Source: Actinomycetota bacterium (GTDB lineage: Bacteria > Actinomycetota > Actinomycetes > Streptosporangiales > Streptosporangiaceae). Taken from it: a DNA stretch of 10,010 nucleotides. Positions 1 to 5,805 of the stretch are shown here, in pieces. The stretch spans positions 1 to 10,010 of the forward strand of contig PLIQ01000013.1 in the NCBI GenBank assembly GCA_003140115.1. Direction: 5' to 3'. The translations under genes were made by a program, and so were the position numbers. How positions within the stretch are numbered: the stretch's first letter is position 1; the number at the start of each line of letters is the position of its first letter. The notes below the pieces were generated by a model that was not told the DNA's origin, searched no databases, and saw only the letters and a program-made list of their open reading frames with translations.

Positions 1-669
1 CCAGAAGGGAGGGGGAAAATAGAAAGGTTCTTCAGGACCGTGCGGGATCAGTTCCTGGTCGAGCTGACCGAGGAGCGCGCCTCCCGGATCCAGGACCTGG
101 CCGAGCTGAACAAGCTGTTCACCGCCTGGACCGAGACGGTCTACCACGTCCGGGAGCATTCGGAGACCGGGCAGCCGCCGCTGGCCCGCTGGGAAGCCGG
201 CGGCCCGTTCCCGCTCCCCGCCGGCGCGGACCTGGCCGAGGCGTTCCGCTGGTCCGAATGGCGGACCGTCTCCAAGACGGCCCTGGTTTCCCTGCACGGA
301 AACCAGTACCAGGTCGACCCGGCGCTGGCCCGCAGGCGCGTGGAGCTCGTCTTCGACCCATTCGACCTGACCGTCCTGTTCGTCCGGCGCAACGGAAAGG
401 ACGCCGGGACCGCGACCCCGCACCACATCACCCGGCACTCCCACCCCAAGGCCCGCCCGGAAGACCCCGGCAGCGGCGACGACGCCCCCCGCGCCACCGG
501 CATCGACTACATCGCCCTGATCGGCGAGCAGCACGACCGGCAAACAGCGCGCCCGGTCAACTACAGGGCCCTCATGCCCGCTGCCGGTCACGGCGGCGCG
601 CCCGCGCGCGAGCAGGAACAGCAGGGGCGGGACGGGCACGGAGCAGGCCAGGAGGACGGCCGTGGATGA
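1..669 (+). CDS. DDE (rve/Mu-type) transposase, C-terminal part, cut by window start
   Basis: This is the last 222 residues of a transposase that would cut and join transposon ends. The frame is open from base 1, so the gene starts outside the window; the GTG at 40 is an internal codon. The first residues read GRGKIERFFRTVRDQF, the classic end of the rve catalytic core, and the E at codon 8 (bases 22-24) is probably the third residue of the DDE triad. The next ~130 residues resemble the C-terminal beta-barrel region of Mu/IS481-like transposases (YQVDPALARRRVELVFDPFDL, then a PHHITRHSHPKA stretch). The tail after about residue 190 is Gly/Arg/Gln-rich and looks disordered. The stop overlaps the next gene's GTG start by 8 bases, so the genes are probably translationally coupled. 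The pairing with an ExeA-like ATPase supports a two-component transposon over a simple IS. The family is clear; the exact IS group is not. Confidence 0.85.
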   Translation, partial: PEGRGKIERFFRTVRDQFLVELTEERASRIQDLAELNKLFTAWTETVYHVREHSETGQPPLARWEAGGPFPLPAGADLAEAFRWSEWRTVSKTALVSLHGNQYQVDPALARRRVELVFDPFDLTVLFVRRNGKDAGTATPHHITRHSHPKARPEDPGSGDDAPRATGIDYIALIGEQHDRQTARPVNYRALMPAAGHGGAPAREQEQQGRDGHGAGQEDGRG

Positions 670-1078
670 CTTCCGGCAGCTCATCGACCTGGACCAGGCC
701 ACCAGCCACGACACCATCACCTTGGCCCGCACCGCCGCCGAGGCGATCCGCGGCCTGAACTGGCTCACCGGCCGCGAGGCCGGACTGGCCCAGCCGTCCG
801 CGGCCTACGACGTCATCGGTGCCCTGGCCCTGGCAGCCTCCCGCCTCGGGCAGGCATTCACCCAGATCACCCGCTGGCTCGACCAGGCACTGGCAGCCGG
901 ACGGCTCGGCCACGACCACGGCGAGGACCCCGCCGGCGCCATCGACGCCGCCGGGATCTTCCTCGGCGACGCCTCGATGTCAGCCGCCGCCCTGGCCCAG
1001 GACCTGAACCAGGCCCAGCAGCAGCTCGCCCTCATCAACGGCCGCCCCCGCACCCACGACAACAAGGAACAATCATGA
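662..1078 (+). CDS. Small helical protein between transposase and ATPase, function unknown
   Basis: 138 residues. The GTG start at 662 is chosen because AGGAGG (650-655) lies 6 bases upstream. The protein is Ala/Leu/Gln-rich and appears almost wholly alpha-helical, with long amphipathic stretches at about residues 15-85 and 100-125 (ending in an AQDLNQAQQQLALI stretch). No catalytic motif, Cys/His cluster or membrane segment is visible. It overlaps the transposase stop by 8 bases and its own TGA overlaps the ATPase ATG in an ATGA, so it belongs to the same transcript and is probably made in step with both. By position it may be an adaptor between transposase and ATPase or a target-site factor, but that is inference from order only. 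I do not recognise the family. Confidence 0.75.
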   Translation: MDDFRQLIDLDQATSHDTITLARTAAEAIRGLNWLTGREAGLAQPSAAYDVIGALALAASRLGQAFTQITRWLDQALAAGRLGHDHGEDPAGAIDAAGIFLGDASMSAAALAQDLNQAQQQLALINGRPRTHDNKEQS

Positions 1079-1887
1079 TCGACAAGCTCCAGGCCCACTA
1101 CGGGTTCACCCGCATGCCGTTCGGCCGGGACCTGGCCCCCGGCATGCTGCACCGGCACGCCGCCCACAACGAGGCCTGCGCCCGGATCACCTGGTGCATC
1201 GCCGAACGCGCGATCGGAGTAGTAACAGGTGAAGTCGGGGCAGGCAAGACTGTCTCGGTCCGCACCGTCCTGGCCGGCCTGGATGCCTCCCGGCACACCA
1301 TCATCTACCTGCCCAACCCGATGATCGGCATCCGGGGGCTGCACGAGATGATCGTCGCGACCTTCGGCGGCCAGCCCGACCGCAGCTACTCCCGGCTCAC
1401 TGCCCAGGCCAGCGCCATGCTCGCCGCCGAGCGCGACGAGCGCGGTAAAACCCCCGTCCTGGTCATCGACGAGGCCCATCTGCTGCGGTATGAGCAGCTT
1501 GAGACGATAAGGATGCTGACCAACCACAACCTCGACGCCGACTCCCCGCTCGCCTGCCTGCTCATCGGCCAGCCCACCCTGCGGCGCACCATGAAGCTCG
1601 CCGTGCTCGCCGCCCTGGAGCAGCGCACCGCCCTGAGATACGCGATGCCCCCCATGACCGGCCAGGAAACCAGCAGCTACATCAGCCACCACCTCAAGCT
1701 CGCGGGCCGGTCGGACCCCCTTTTCAGCGATGACGCAGCCACCTTGATCCACACCACCTCCCGCGGCTACCCCCGCGCGGTCAACAACCTCGCCATCCAG
1801 GCCCTGGTCGCCACCTACGCCGCCGGCAAATCCATCGTCGACGAGCAAGCCGCCCGCGCAGCCGTCACCGAAGTCACCGACACCTGA
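1075..1887 (+). CDS. ExeA/TnsC-like AAA+ ATPase of a transposition module
   Basis: 270 residues, a normal length for the family. The ATG at 1075 has AAGGAA (1064-1069) 5 bases upstream. Walker A is GEVGAGKT (residues 52-59), Walker B is VLVIDEAH (128-135), a sensor-1-like strand ends in LLIGQP (162-167), and GYPRAVNNL (231-239) is the sensor-2/lid motif typical of ExeA, TnsC and MuB-like ATPases. The N-terminal YGFTRMPFGRDL stretch matches the usual ExeA start, where YGF..PF is common. Such ATPases in transposons bind DNA, choose or license the target and stimulate the transposase; the stand-alone ExeA role in secretion is unlikely here given the transposase two genes upstream. All nucleotide-binding residues look intact. 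A strong hairpin follows 38 bases after the stop, so this is the last gene of the operon. Confidence 0.88.
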   Translation: MIDKLQAHYGFTRMPFGRDLAPGMLHRHAAHNEACARITWCIAERAIGVVTGEVGAGKTVSVRTVLAGLDASRHTIIYLPNPMIGIRGLHEMIVATFGGQPDRSYSRLTAQASAMLAAERDERGKTPVLVIDEAHLLRYEQLETIRMLTNHNLDADSPLACLLIGQPTLRRTMKLAVLAALEQRTALRYAMPPMTGQETSSYISHHLKLAGRSDPLFSDDAATLIHTTSRGYPRAVNNLAIQALVATYAAGKSIVDEQAARAAVTEVTDT

Positions 1888-1925
1888 CCGGCACCTTGCC
1901 CACGGCCACCGGTGCCATCACCATC

Positions 1926-1957
1926 AAGGCCCCGCAGCAACCCGGCTGCGGGGCCTT
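1926..1957 (+). terminator. Hairpin terminator after the transposition operon
   Basis: A perfect 13-bp stem (AAGGCCCCGCAGC at 1926-1938, GCTGCGGGGCCTT at 1945-1957) closes a 6-base loop. There is no long T run, only TT then AAA, which is common for actinomycete terminators. A weaker 6-bp inverted repeat (GGCACC 1890-1895, GGTGCC 1911-1916) lies between the stop codon and this hairpin. Because the arms are self-complementary it could also stop transcription from the other side. Confidence 0.8.
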
Positions 1958-1993
1958 AAAACGCCGCCCACATCGGCATCGCGAACGCCTCCT

Positions 1994-2197
1994 ATGTCGG
2001 CATCTTCAGCGCCGCGCAACACCCCCCACGCGGCCGCGAAGATCGCCGCGTTCCTTGCCGAGCATCTGTCCTGGACCGCCTACTGGGACAAGCGGGACGG
2101 GCTGTGGCGCGTCTCCCAGGACGACCCCGACTCCGACCTGTACGCCACGAGCCGCGACGCCGACGCAGTCATCGAGTACATGGCCACCCATTCCTGA
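1994..2197 (+). CDS. Small hypothetical protein (67 residues)
   Basis: A short acidic protein with coding-like third positions. The N-terminal third is Ala/Ser-rich. The middle reads WTAYWDKRDGLWRVSQDD, then a run ending in DADAVIEYMATHS. Closely spaced Trp and Tyr residues in WTAYWDKRDGLWRV and the alternating pattern suggest a small beta-hairpin followed by a helix. The ATG at 1994 has no clear ribosome binding site, so it may be leaderless or start slightly elsewhere. It begins 36 bases after the hairpin at 1926-1957 and so has its own promoter if expressed. It converges on the 2604 gene, with 26 bases between the stops. No function can be given. Confidence 0.5.
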   Translation: MSASSAPRNTPHAAAKIAAFLAEHLSWTAYWDKRDGLWRVSQDDPDSDLYATSRDADAVIEYMATHS

Positions 2198-2223
2198 GCA
2201 CCCAGTTCCGGCCGGAGATCTTC

Positions 2224-2604
2224 CTACTCAGCCGCGTTCCAGGCGTCGCGGTACTGGCTCACGGAGGCCACCGTGACGACCGAGTGAGTTGACTCGGGGC
2301 TAACCGGGCGCACGCCGCTCGGAAACGAGGCGCGGAAGTGATCCGCGAGGATCTGCTCAACGTCTGCGACAGGGACGACATAGAACCCCTCAGGCCTTCC
2401 GGTGCGGTAGGAGTCCACCAGGACCACGAACTCAGTACCCTCCGGATACGGGTTGCGATAGTCGGCCACCTGCCAGCCGGGCTTCGACTTCGGGGACCTG
2501 GTGTAAACGCGAACTGACCCGCCCAGAATCCTCAGGGCTACCTCCGGATGGCCGGCGTCGTACGCCTGTTGCAGCGCAGCCATCTTGCTGTCTGAACTTC
2601 TCAC
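2224..2604 (-). CDS. Hypothetical protein, possible nuclease-fold C-terminal remnant
   Basis: 126 residues. The GTG start at 2604 is preferred because GAAGGGAAGA (read on the - strand, 2620-2611) lies 6 bases upstream; an ATG at 2583 (residue 8) is the alternative. Residues 31-90 alternate strand-like segments (VRVYTRSPKSKPGWQVADY, FVVLVDS, EGFYVVP) before a helix (DVEQILADHF), and the C-terminus ends in QYRDAWN. This order resembles the second half of small PD-(D/E)XK-like proteins, where a QVKT strand, a YVFVDL strand and a YVVP strand are followed by a terminal Y.DAW; here the usual Lys of the QVKT strand would be Tyr34. If the likeness is real the protein lacks the N-terminal half and key Lys and is unlikely to be an active nuclease. 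This assignment is inference from memory of the family pattern. The gene has a possible promoter upstream at 2665-2721. Confidence 0.55.
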   Translation of the reverse strand: MRSSDSKMAALQQAYDAGHPEVALRILGGSVRVYTRSPKSKPGWQVADYRNPYPEGTEFVVLVDSYRTGRPEGFYVVPVADVEQILADHFRASFPSGVRPVSPESTHSVVTVASVSQYRDAWNAAE

Positions 2605-2664
2605 TTGAACTCTTCCCTTCGCCTCCCTACGGGAGGGTACGGCGGAACCTACGGTCCCTCTACC

Positions 2665-2721
2665 TAGAAGAGCACCAAGCAGTTACGTTTTATGCCCGTA
2701 GGAACCAGGACTCGAAACAGT
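2665..2721 (-). promoter_or_regulatory. Candidate upstream element, copy A (shared with 5598-5698)
   Basis: On the - strand this reads GTTTCGA, a CTGG core, then GGGCATAA and GTAACT, finishing about 60 bases before the 2604 start. The same words occur in the same order upstream of the split lipoprotein gene at 5550. CATAAA could serve as a -10 box. It could be a shared promoter, an operator, or just duplicated DNA. Confidence 0.35.
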
Positions 2722-2744
2722 TAGCGAGAGATTGGCGGAGTCCA

Positions 2745-2789
2745 CTACGGCTCACACCGGACGCAGATATCCAAGACCTTGTGAGCCTA
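2745..2789 (-). terminator. Hairpin at the end of the lipoprotein genes
   Basis: GGCTCACA (2749-2756) and TGTGAGCC (2780-2787) are a perfect 8-bp inverted repeat, extended by CTA/TAG (2745-2747, 2788-2790 region) across one bulged base. The loop is 23 bases, long for a classic terminator. The right arm includes the stop codon of the 3308 gene. No T run follows, so this may be a terminator or an mRNA 3' stabiliser. Confidence 0.4.
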
Positions 2790-3308
2790 GCTAGTCGGCT
2801 GCAGCACCGTGCCGTGCACCCGAGCGGCGATCGTCGCGGGCGACACAGAGAATACGCTGTCGCCCTCGTCGTTCTGGAGCGGATACACGTACATGTAAAA
2901 CGTAGGGCCAGTGACTACGATCTGGCTGTCGGACGACGAAAACCCAGTGCTGGCAAACGCCTGCGCTCCGGTCTCACCCGGCGGGATTGTGTAGACGGTC
3001 ACCCTCTCGTAGGTGTCGTCGGGCTGACCGCTCTTGCTGAAAGAACCGTCTCCCCCCAGCCAACCCTGCACGGTCGAACTCCCGTACACCTCACCAGGCT
3101 GCACCGTAGCGCCAGCTTCACGAACAATGGTCAGCGGATTAGCAGGCGCGGCCTGCGACGTGACTGCCGACGGCCTCGGGGCGGATGAGCCAGCTGTGGT
3201 AGCCGAGCCCGTGGAACTGGAGCTGCTCGAGCTGCACGCAGCCAGCACTCCCGCCAGAGCTAGAGCCGAACCCGTGGCCACCACTACCGACCTGACTGAA
3301 AACCTCAT
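2787..3308 (-). CDS. Small lipoprotein, paralogue 1
   Basis: 173 residues, exported and lipid-anchored. It starts with MRFSVRS, has a hydrophobic core and a lipobox LAAC at residues 22-25 (Cys25 modified), followed by a Ser run and a Ser/Thr/Ala-rich linker to about residue 57. The remaining ~115 residues look like a compact beta-rich domain (TYERVTVYTIPPGET, TFYMYVYPL, then SVSPATIAARVHG). AAGGAAG on the - strand (3320-3314) is 5 bases before the ATG. It lies 60 bases downstream of a second lipoprotein gene with the same first codons and near-identical sequence around the start (AGTCATGAGGTTTTCAG), which points to duplication. The ligand or role is unknown. Third positions are less G/C-biased than in the flanking transposon genes, consistent with separate origin. 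Confidence 0.8.
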   Translation of the reverse strand: MRFSVRSVVVATGSALALAGVLAACSSSSSSSTGSATTAGSSAPRPSAVTSQAAPANPLTIVREAGATVQPGEVYGSSTVQGWLGGDGSFSKSGQPDDTYERVTVYTIPPGETGAQAFASTGFSSSDSQIVVTGPTFYMYVYPLQNDEGDSVFSVSPATIAARVHGTVLQPTS

Positions 3309-3368
3309 GACTACTTCCTTGCCGACTTGAGGGCTGATGTCCCAGACCCTCTACCGTGTAGAACTTGG

Positions 3369-3827
3369 TCAGTGCTTAAGCGCGTTGATGAACGACGACA
3401 TCGCGGGCGTGGAATCCGTCGACACGATGACCTCAAAGCCGTTGACCTGAATCGAGACGCTGCCAACGTCGTTGCCCTGAGCGTCGGTGTACGGACCTAC
3501 GTAGCCCTGCATCGTGCCCGCCAACTCAGTAGCCGCGGCCGGGGTCGCTAGAAAAAGGACGTACATGTCCGGGCCTGCGGTCGTGTTCGACAGAGCCGCG
3601 CCCGTGATCTGCGTTCCGGCCATATCAGCAGTGGTCATGTCCCACGTGACCGCGAGGCCCTGGGCCTTGATCGTCTGGTCGGCCTGCAGGTCGCCGGTCG
3701 GAACAGACTCAGCAGACACACTTGTCTTGGGAGTCTGGTGACTGCTAGCGGCTGCGCCTCCGCACCCGGCCAGAGCTGCAACGGCTAGAGCAGCCAGACC
3801 TGCGGGGTACTTAGCTGAAAACCTCAT
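3369..3827 (-). CDS. Small lipoprotein, paralogue 2
   Basis: 152 residues. The signal peptide starts MRFSAKY and ends in a lipobox LAGC at residues 19-22 (Cys22 lipidated), then a Ser/Thr/Ala-rich linker to about residue 42 and a ~110-residue domain. The domain has strand-like stretches (GLAVTWDM, DMYVLFLA, VSIQVNGFEVIVST) and a C-terminal helix (MSSFINALKH). The ATG sits in an ATGA overlap with the end of the broken lipoprotein fragment upstream, with GGTGAG about 5 bases before it, so it was probably translated by coupling to that gene. With the IS now inserted upstream, its original promoter is about 1.6 kb away and expression may come from the IS or be lost. The same strand and short gap suggest one transcript with paralogue 1. 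The product's role is not recognisable. Confidence 0.8.
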   Translation of the reverse strand: MRFSAKYPAGLAALAVAALAGCGGAAASSHQTPKTSVSAESVPTGDLQADQTIKAQGLAVTWDMTTADMAGTQITGAALSNTTAGPDMYVLFLATPAAATELAGTMQGYVGPYTDAQGNDVGSVSIQVNGFEVIVSTDSTPAMSSFINALKH

Positions 3828-3904
3828 GACTGCTCACCAAACGTGCAGCCGACGCTGCTCTGGCTAGCCGGAGCCGAGCTTCCGCAGGCCGCCATAGCGG
3901 AATC
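3824..3904 (-). pseudogene. 3' fragment of an IS-split lipoprotein gene
   Basis: Read on the - strand from the IS border this gives DSAMAACGSSAPASQSS and ends VGCTFGEQS before TGA (3826-3824). MAACGSSAP is an archetypal lipobox plus linker (Cys codon at 3886-3884), but there is no start or hydrophobic core in front: these lie on the far side of the IS at 5470-5550. The reading frame after the lipobox is only about 20 codons long and its stop overlaps the ATG of paralogue 2 (ATGA). Either the original product was a tiny lipopeptide acting as a coupled leader, or a full-length lipoprotein had already been shortened. Confidence 0.6.
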
Positions 3905-3937
3905 TGTCAACCTGTCCGGGGCGCCATTGGGTGGCTT

Positions 3938-4960
3938 TTACTGAGTAGCGGCTTCCTTCTCCTGGGGCGGGTTGATCCAGGATGTGCCTGGCAGTTTCGG
4001 CGGGGCGGGCGGTTTGCGGACGAAGCGCTCGGGGTGGGCGTGGTAGGCGGCGGTCAGGACCTGGGCGCGCCCGGCCTGGACGGCTGCGGCGCGGCCGTAG
4101 TGGACGTCACCGGCGGTGTGCAGGCCGAGCCCGCCGTGATGATGCTCGTTGTTGTACCAGGGGAAGAATTCCTGGCAGTGCGCCCGGGCGGCTTGGATCG
4201 AACCGAACCGGGCGGGGAACCCCGGCCGGTACTTCAGCGTCTTGAACTGCGCCTCGGAGTAGGGGTTGTCGTTGGAGACGTGCGGGCGGGAATGGGACTG
4301 GGTGACGCCGAGGTCAGCCAGCAGCAGCGCGACCGGCTTGGACGTCATCGAGGAGCCGCGGTCGGCGTGGATGCTCAGCTGGCCGCGGGTGATGCCCTGC
4401 TTGTCGCAGGTCGCCGCGATCAGCTTCTCGGCCAGGGCGGCAGATTCGCAGGTGGCGACCATCCAGCCCACGACGTAGCGGCTGTAGATGTCCAGGATCA
4501 CGTACAGGTAGTAGTAGGTCCATTTCGCGGGGCCGTGCAGCTTGGTGATGTCCCAGGAGTACACCTGGTTCGGTCCGTCCGCTGCCAGTTCGGGCTTGAC
4601 GGCGGCGGGGTGGGTGGCCTGCGCGCGCCGCTCCCGGCTTTCGCCGGCCTCGCGCAGCACCCGGTAATAGGTGGACACCGATCCCAGGTAGGTGCCCTCG
4701 TCCAGCAGCGTCGCCCAGACTTCGCCGGGCGCCAGGTCAGCGAACCGCCCGGTGTGCAGCACGTCCAGGATCGCCGTCCGCTCGGCCGCGGCCAGGGCCC
4801 GCGGCTGGACCCGCTCGGCGTGCGGGACCGGGGCTGCCTTCGGCGCAGCCGGGCTGATCCGGTGCCGCCGGTACCAGGTGGCCTGCGGCACGCCGGCCGC
4901 CGCGCACGCCGCCCTGGTGCCGATCCGCGGCGCCATCACGGCGATCGCCTCGTCGGTCAC
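3938..4960 (-). CDS. IS3-family transposase OrfB (DDE)
   Basis: 340 residues, slightly longer than the usual 270-300 for OrfB. It carries the catalytic domain that cleaves and joins the IS ends, normally working as an OrfA-OrfB fusion or complex. The triad is complete: Asp137 in YSWDITKL, Asp200 in IHADRGSSM and Glu236 in NDNPYSEAQFKTLK, with exactly 35 residues between Asp200 and Glu236. An HTH-like IS3 region (residues about 12-35, ACAAAGVPQATWYRR) precedes the rve core (about 125-290). The GTG start overlaps the OrfA TGA as GTGA, placing OrfB in the -1 frame relative to OrfA; a separate OrfB could be made by coupling, while a frameshift fusion would need a slippery site that I did not identify. 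The C-terminal ~50 residues are Pro/Lys-rich. No inactivating change is seen. Confidence 0.93.
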   Translation of the reverse strand: MTDEAIAVMAPRIGTRAACAAAGVPQATWYRRHRISPAAPKAAPVPHAERVQPRALAAAERTAILDVLHTGRFADLAPGEVWATLLDEGTYLGSVSTYYRVLREAGESRERRAQATHPAAVKPELAADGPNQVYSWDITKLHGPAKWTYYYLYVILDIYSRYVVGWMVATCESAALAEKLIAATCDKQGITRGQLSIHADRGSSMTSKPVALLLADLGVTQSHSRPHVSNDNPYSEAQFKTLKYRPGFPARFGSIQAARAHCQEFFPWYNNEHHHGGLGLHTAGDVHYGRAAAVQAGRAQVLTAAYHAHPERFVRKPPAPPKLPGTSWINPPQEKEAATQ

Positions 4961-5409
4961 GAACTCGACCCGGGCTCGGTGTCCGCGCCCTCGGAGATCG
5001 TCTCCAAGAGCGCCTGCAGTTTTGACTGGACATCCACCACGAAGCGGGCCTTAGCCAGCTCCTGCTCCAGCTTGGCCTTCTCTTGCCGCAGCCGGGCGAT
5101 CTGCGCATCCCGCGGATCAGCCGCCGGCCGGCCGCGCCGCCGCGCCGGGCCCGCCAGCGCCCCGGCGTCCCGGGCCCGCCGCCACTCGATCACGTGGCTG
5201 GAGTACAGCCCTTCCCGGCGCAGCACCGCGCCCTTCTCGCCGGTCGGCGCCGCGTCATACTCGGCCACCACGTCCAGCTTGTACTGCGCGGTGAACGTCC
5301 GCCGGCGGGCCTTCTCGGGCACCTCCGGATCCGGGCGCTCCTGCCGCTCGCCGGTCACCCCTCCAGCATCGCCGGCCACCAGCGCACGGTCGAGCACGGT
5401 CACGGTCAT
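4957..5409 (-). CDS. IS3-family transposase OrfA (HTH, coiled coil)
   Basis: 150 residues, longer than the usual ~90-110 because of an N-terminal extension of about 33 residues. The HTH-type DNA-binding domain covers about residues 35-85 (RRRTFTAQYKLDVV, then LYSSHVIEWRRARDAGAL), and a leucine-zipper-like coiled coil follows at about 101-138 (DAQIARLRQEKAKLEQELAK), used for multimerisation. It binds the IS ends for OrfB. The ATG at 5409 has GGAG 11 bases upstream (5424-5421 on the - strand), a little far. A start further inside, nearer the HTH, cannot be excluded. The stop overlaps the OrfB start. Confidence 0.9.
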   Translation of the reverse strand: MTVTVLDRALVAGDAGGVTGERQERPDPEVPEKARRRTFTAQYKLDVVAEYDAAPTGEKGAVLRREGLYSSHVIEWRRARDAGALAGPARRRGRPAADPRDAQIARLRQEKAKLEQELAKARFVVDVQSKLQALLETISEGADTEPGSSS

Positions 5410-5469
5410 CTCAGGGAAATCTCCATCCCCGCCCTCGGGGTGGTCAGTGGTTACTGAGGGGCGGGTGCC

Positions 5470-5550
5470 TCACGACAGCTTGGCAGAGAGGGTAGCGGCC
5501 GCCAACGCCAGGGCCGGGACCAGCACCGCTGCCGACTTAGTGAACCGCAT
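5470..5550 (-). pseudogene. 5' fragment of an IS-split lipoprotein gene
   Basis: An ATG at 5550 opens 26 codons starting MRFTKSAAVLVPALALAAAT, a textbook n-region and hydrophobic core of a signal peptide, then SAKLS and TGA (5472-5470). The MRF start and layout match the two intact lipoproteins at 3308 and 3827 (MRFSVRS, MRFSAKY), but no lipobox Cys follows. The lipobox is found across the IS at 3884-3895. The last codons (about KLS) and the stop probably belong to the IS end. A purine-rich stretch GGCAGGGG lies about 7-10 bases upstream of the ATG. Confidence 0.6.
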
Positions 5551-5637
5551 GTCAAGCACACCCCTGCCTGGCTGAGCCTGTTTTGGAGCCCAGCCGATAG
5601 AACAGGCGAAACCACCGGCCGGACTGGCGTTACTAAC

Positions 5638-5698
5638 AGTTACAGCATCGAAACCGAACGCATTATGCCCTTGTAGAGCCAGAACTATCGAAACTTTG
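5638..5698 (-). promoter_or_regulatory. Candidate upstream element, copy B (shared with 2665-2721)
   Basis: On the - strand it reads GTTTCGA, a CTGG core and GGGCATAATGCG, then a second GTTTCGAT and GTAACTG. The match to copy A runs AGTTAC, TTATGCCC, CCAG, CGAAAC on the + strand in the same order with small insertions. CATAAT is a reasonable -10 hexamer about 115 bases from the ATG at 5550. Confidence 0.35.
5647..5694. repeat. ATCGAAAC direct repeat, two copies 40 bp apart
   Basis: ATCGAAAC occurs at 5647-5654 and 5687-5694; a looser GGCGAAACC lies at 5605. The spacing is close to four helical turns, which would suit a repeated protein-binding site, but the evidence is only the words themselves. 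Confidence 0.4.
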
Positions 5699-5783
5699 CG
5701 CGCAACCAGGGGCCGGACAGGCGGCTAGGTCACCTGATAGAGGCGCCAGTCAGTCCGGCTCGCGAGGGACACTGTCCGCGTTG

Positions 5784-5797
5784 TCTCGGTACCGAGA
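5784..5797. repeat. 14-bp perfect palindrome TCTCGGTACCGAGA
   Basis: Perfectly self-complementary over 14 bases, 8 bases past the stop of the possible 5967 ORF on the - strand. It can fold as a 5-bp stem with a GTAC loop. It could be a weak terminator for that ORF or a dimeric protein-binding site. Confidence 0.5.
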
Positions 5798-5805
5798 GGT
5801 CCAGC

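Larger units (their letters stand above)
1..1957 (+). mobile_element. Right part of a Mu/Tn7-like transposon operon (partial)
   Basis: The transposase, small protein and AAA+ ATPase form one overlapping operon that ends in a terminator. The left end lies outside the window. I could not find a convincing right terminal repeat between 1958 and 2223, so the right border given is only the end of the operon, not the end of the element. Whether the 1994 gene is cargo or host DNA is unknown. Confidence 0.55.
3905..5477 (-). mobile_element. IS3-family insertion sequence (ends approximate)
   Basis: The element carries orfA and orfB in the usual order and is about 1.57 kb, a typical size for IS3. Proposed ends start TGTC on both sides: TGTCAACCTGTCC going inward from 3905 and, on the - strand, TGTCGTGAGGCACC from 5477. 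One base more on each side extends to CTGTC, and a further match (AATCTGTC/AAGCTGTC, 7 of 8) would put the ends at 3901 and 5481. Inside the first few bases the repeats are poor, and no clean target duplication is visible. An alternative inner right end is TGACCACC reading in from 5446. The borders are supported mainly by the split signal peptide on the two flanks. Confidence 0.65.

Noticed and set aside
805..1848. A 347-codon - strand frame
   Set aside because: It is the shadow of the ATPase gene and the end of the small gene before it; the Walker motifs on the other strand decide.
2691..2725. tRNA-like T-arm (GTTTCGAGTCC on the - strand)
   Set aside because: The flanking bases do not form a T stem, and no acceptor, D or anticodon arm can be drawn.
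2781..3188. A 135-codon + strand frame
   Set aside because: It is antisense to lipoprotein paralogue 1, which has a clear signal peptide, lipobox and ribosome binding site.
4034..5575. A 513-codon open frame on the + strand
   Set aside because: It is antisense to both IS3 transposase genes, whose protein motifs are unmistakable; long antisense frames are common in high-G+C DNA.
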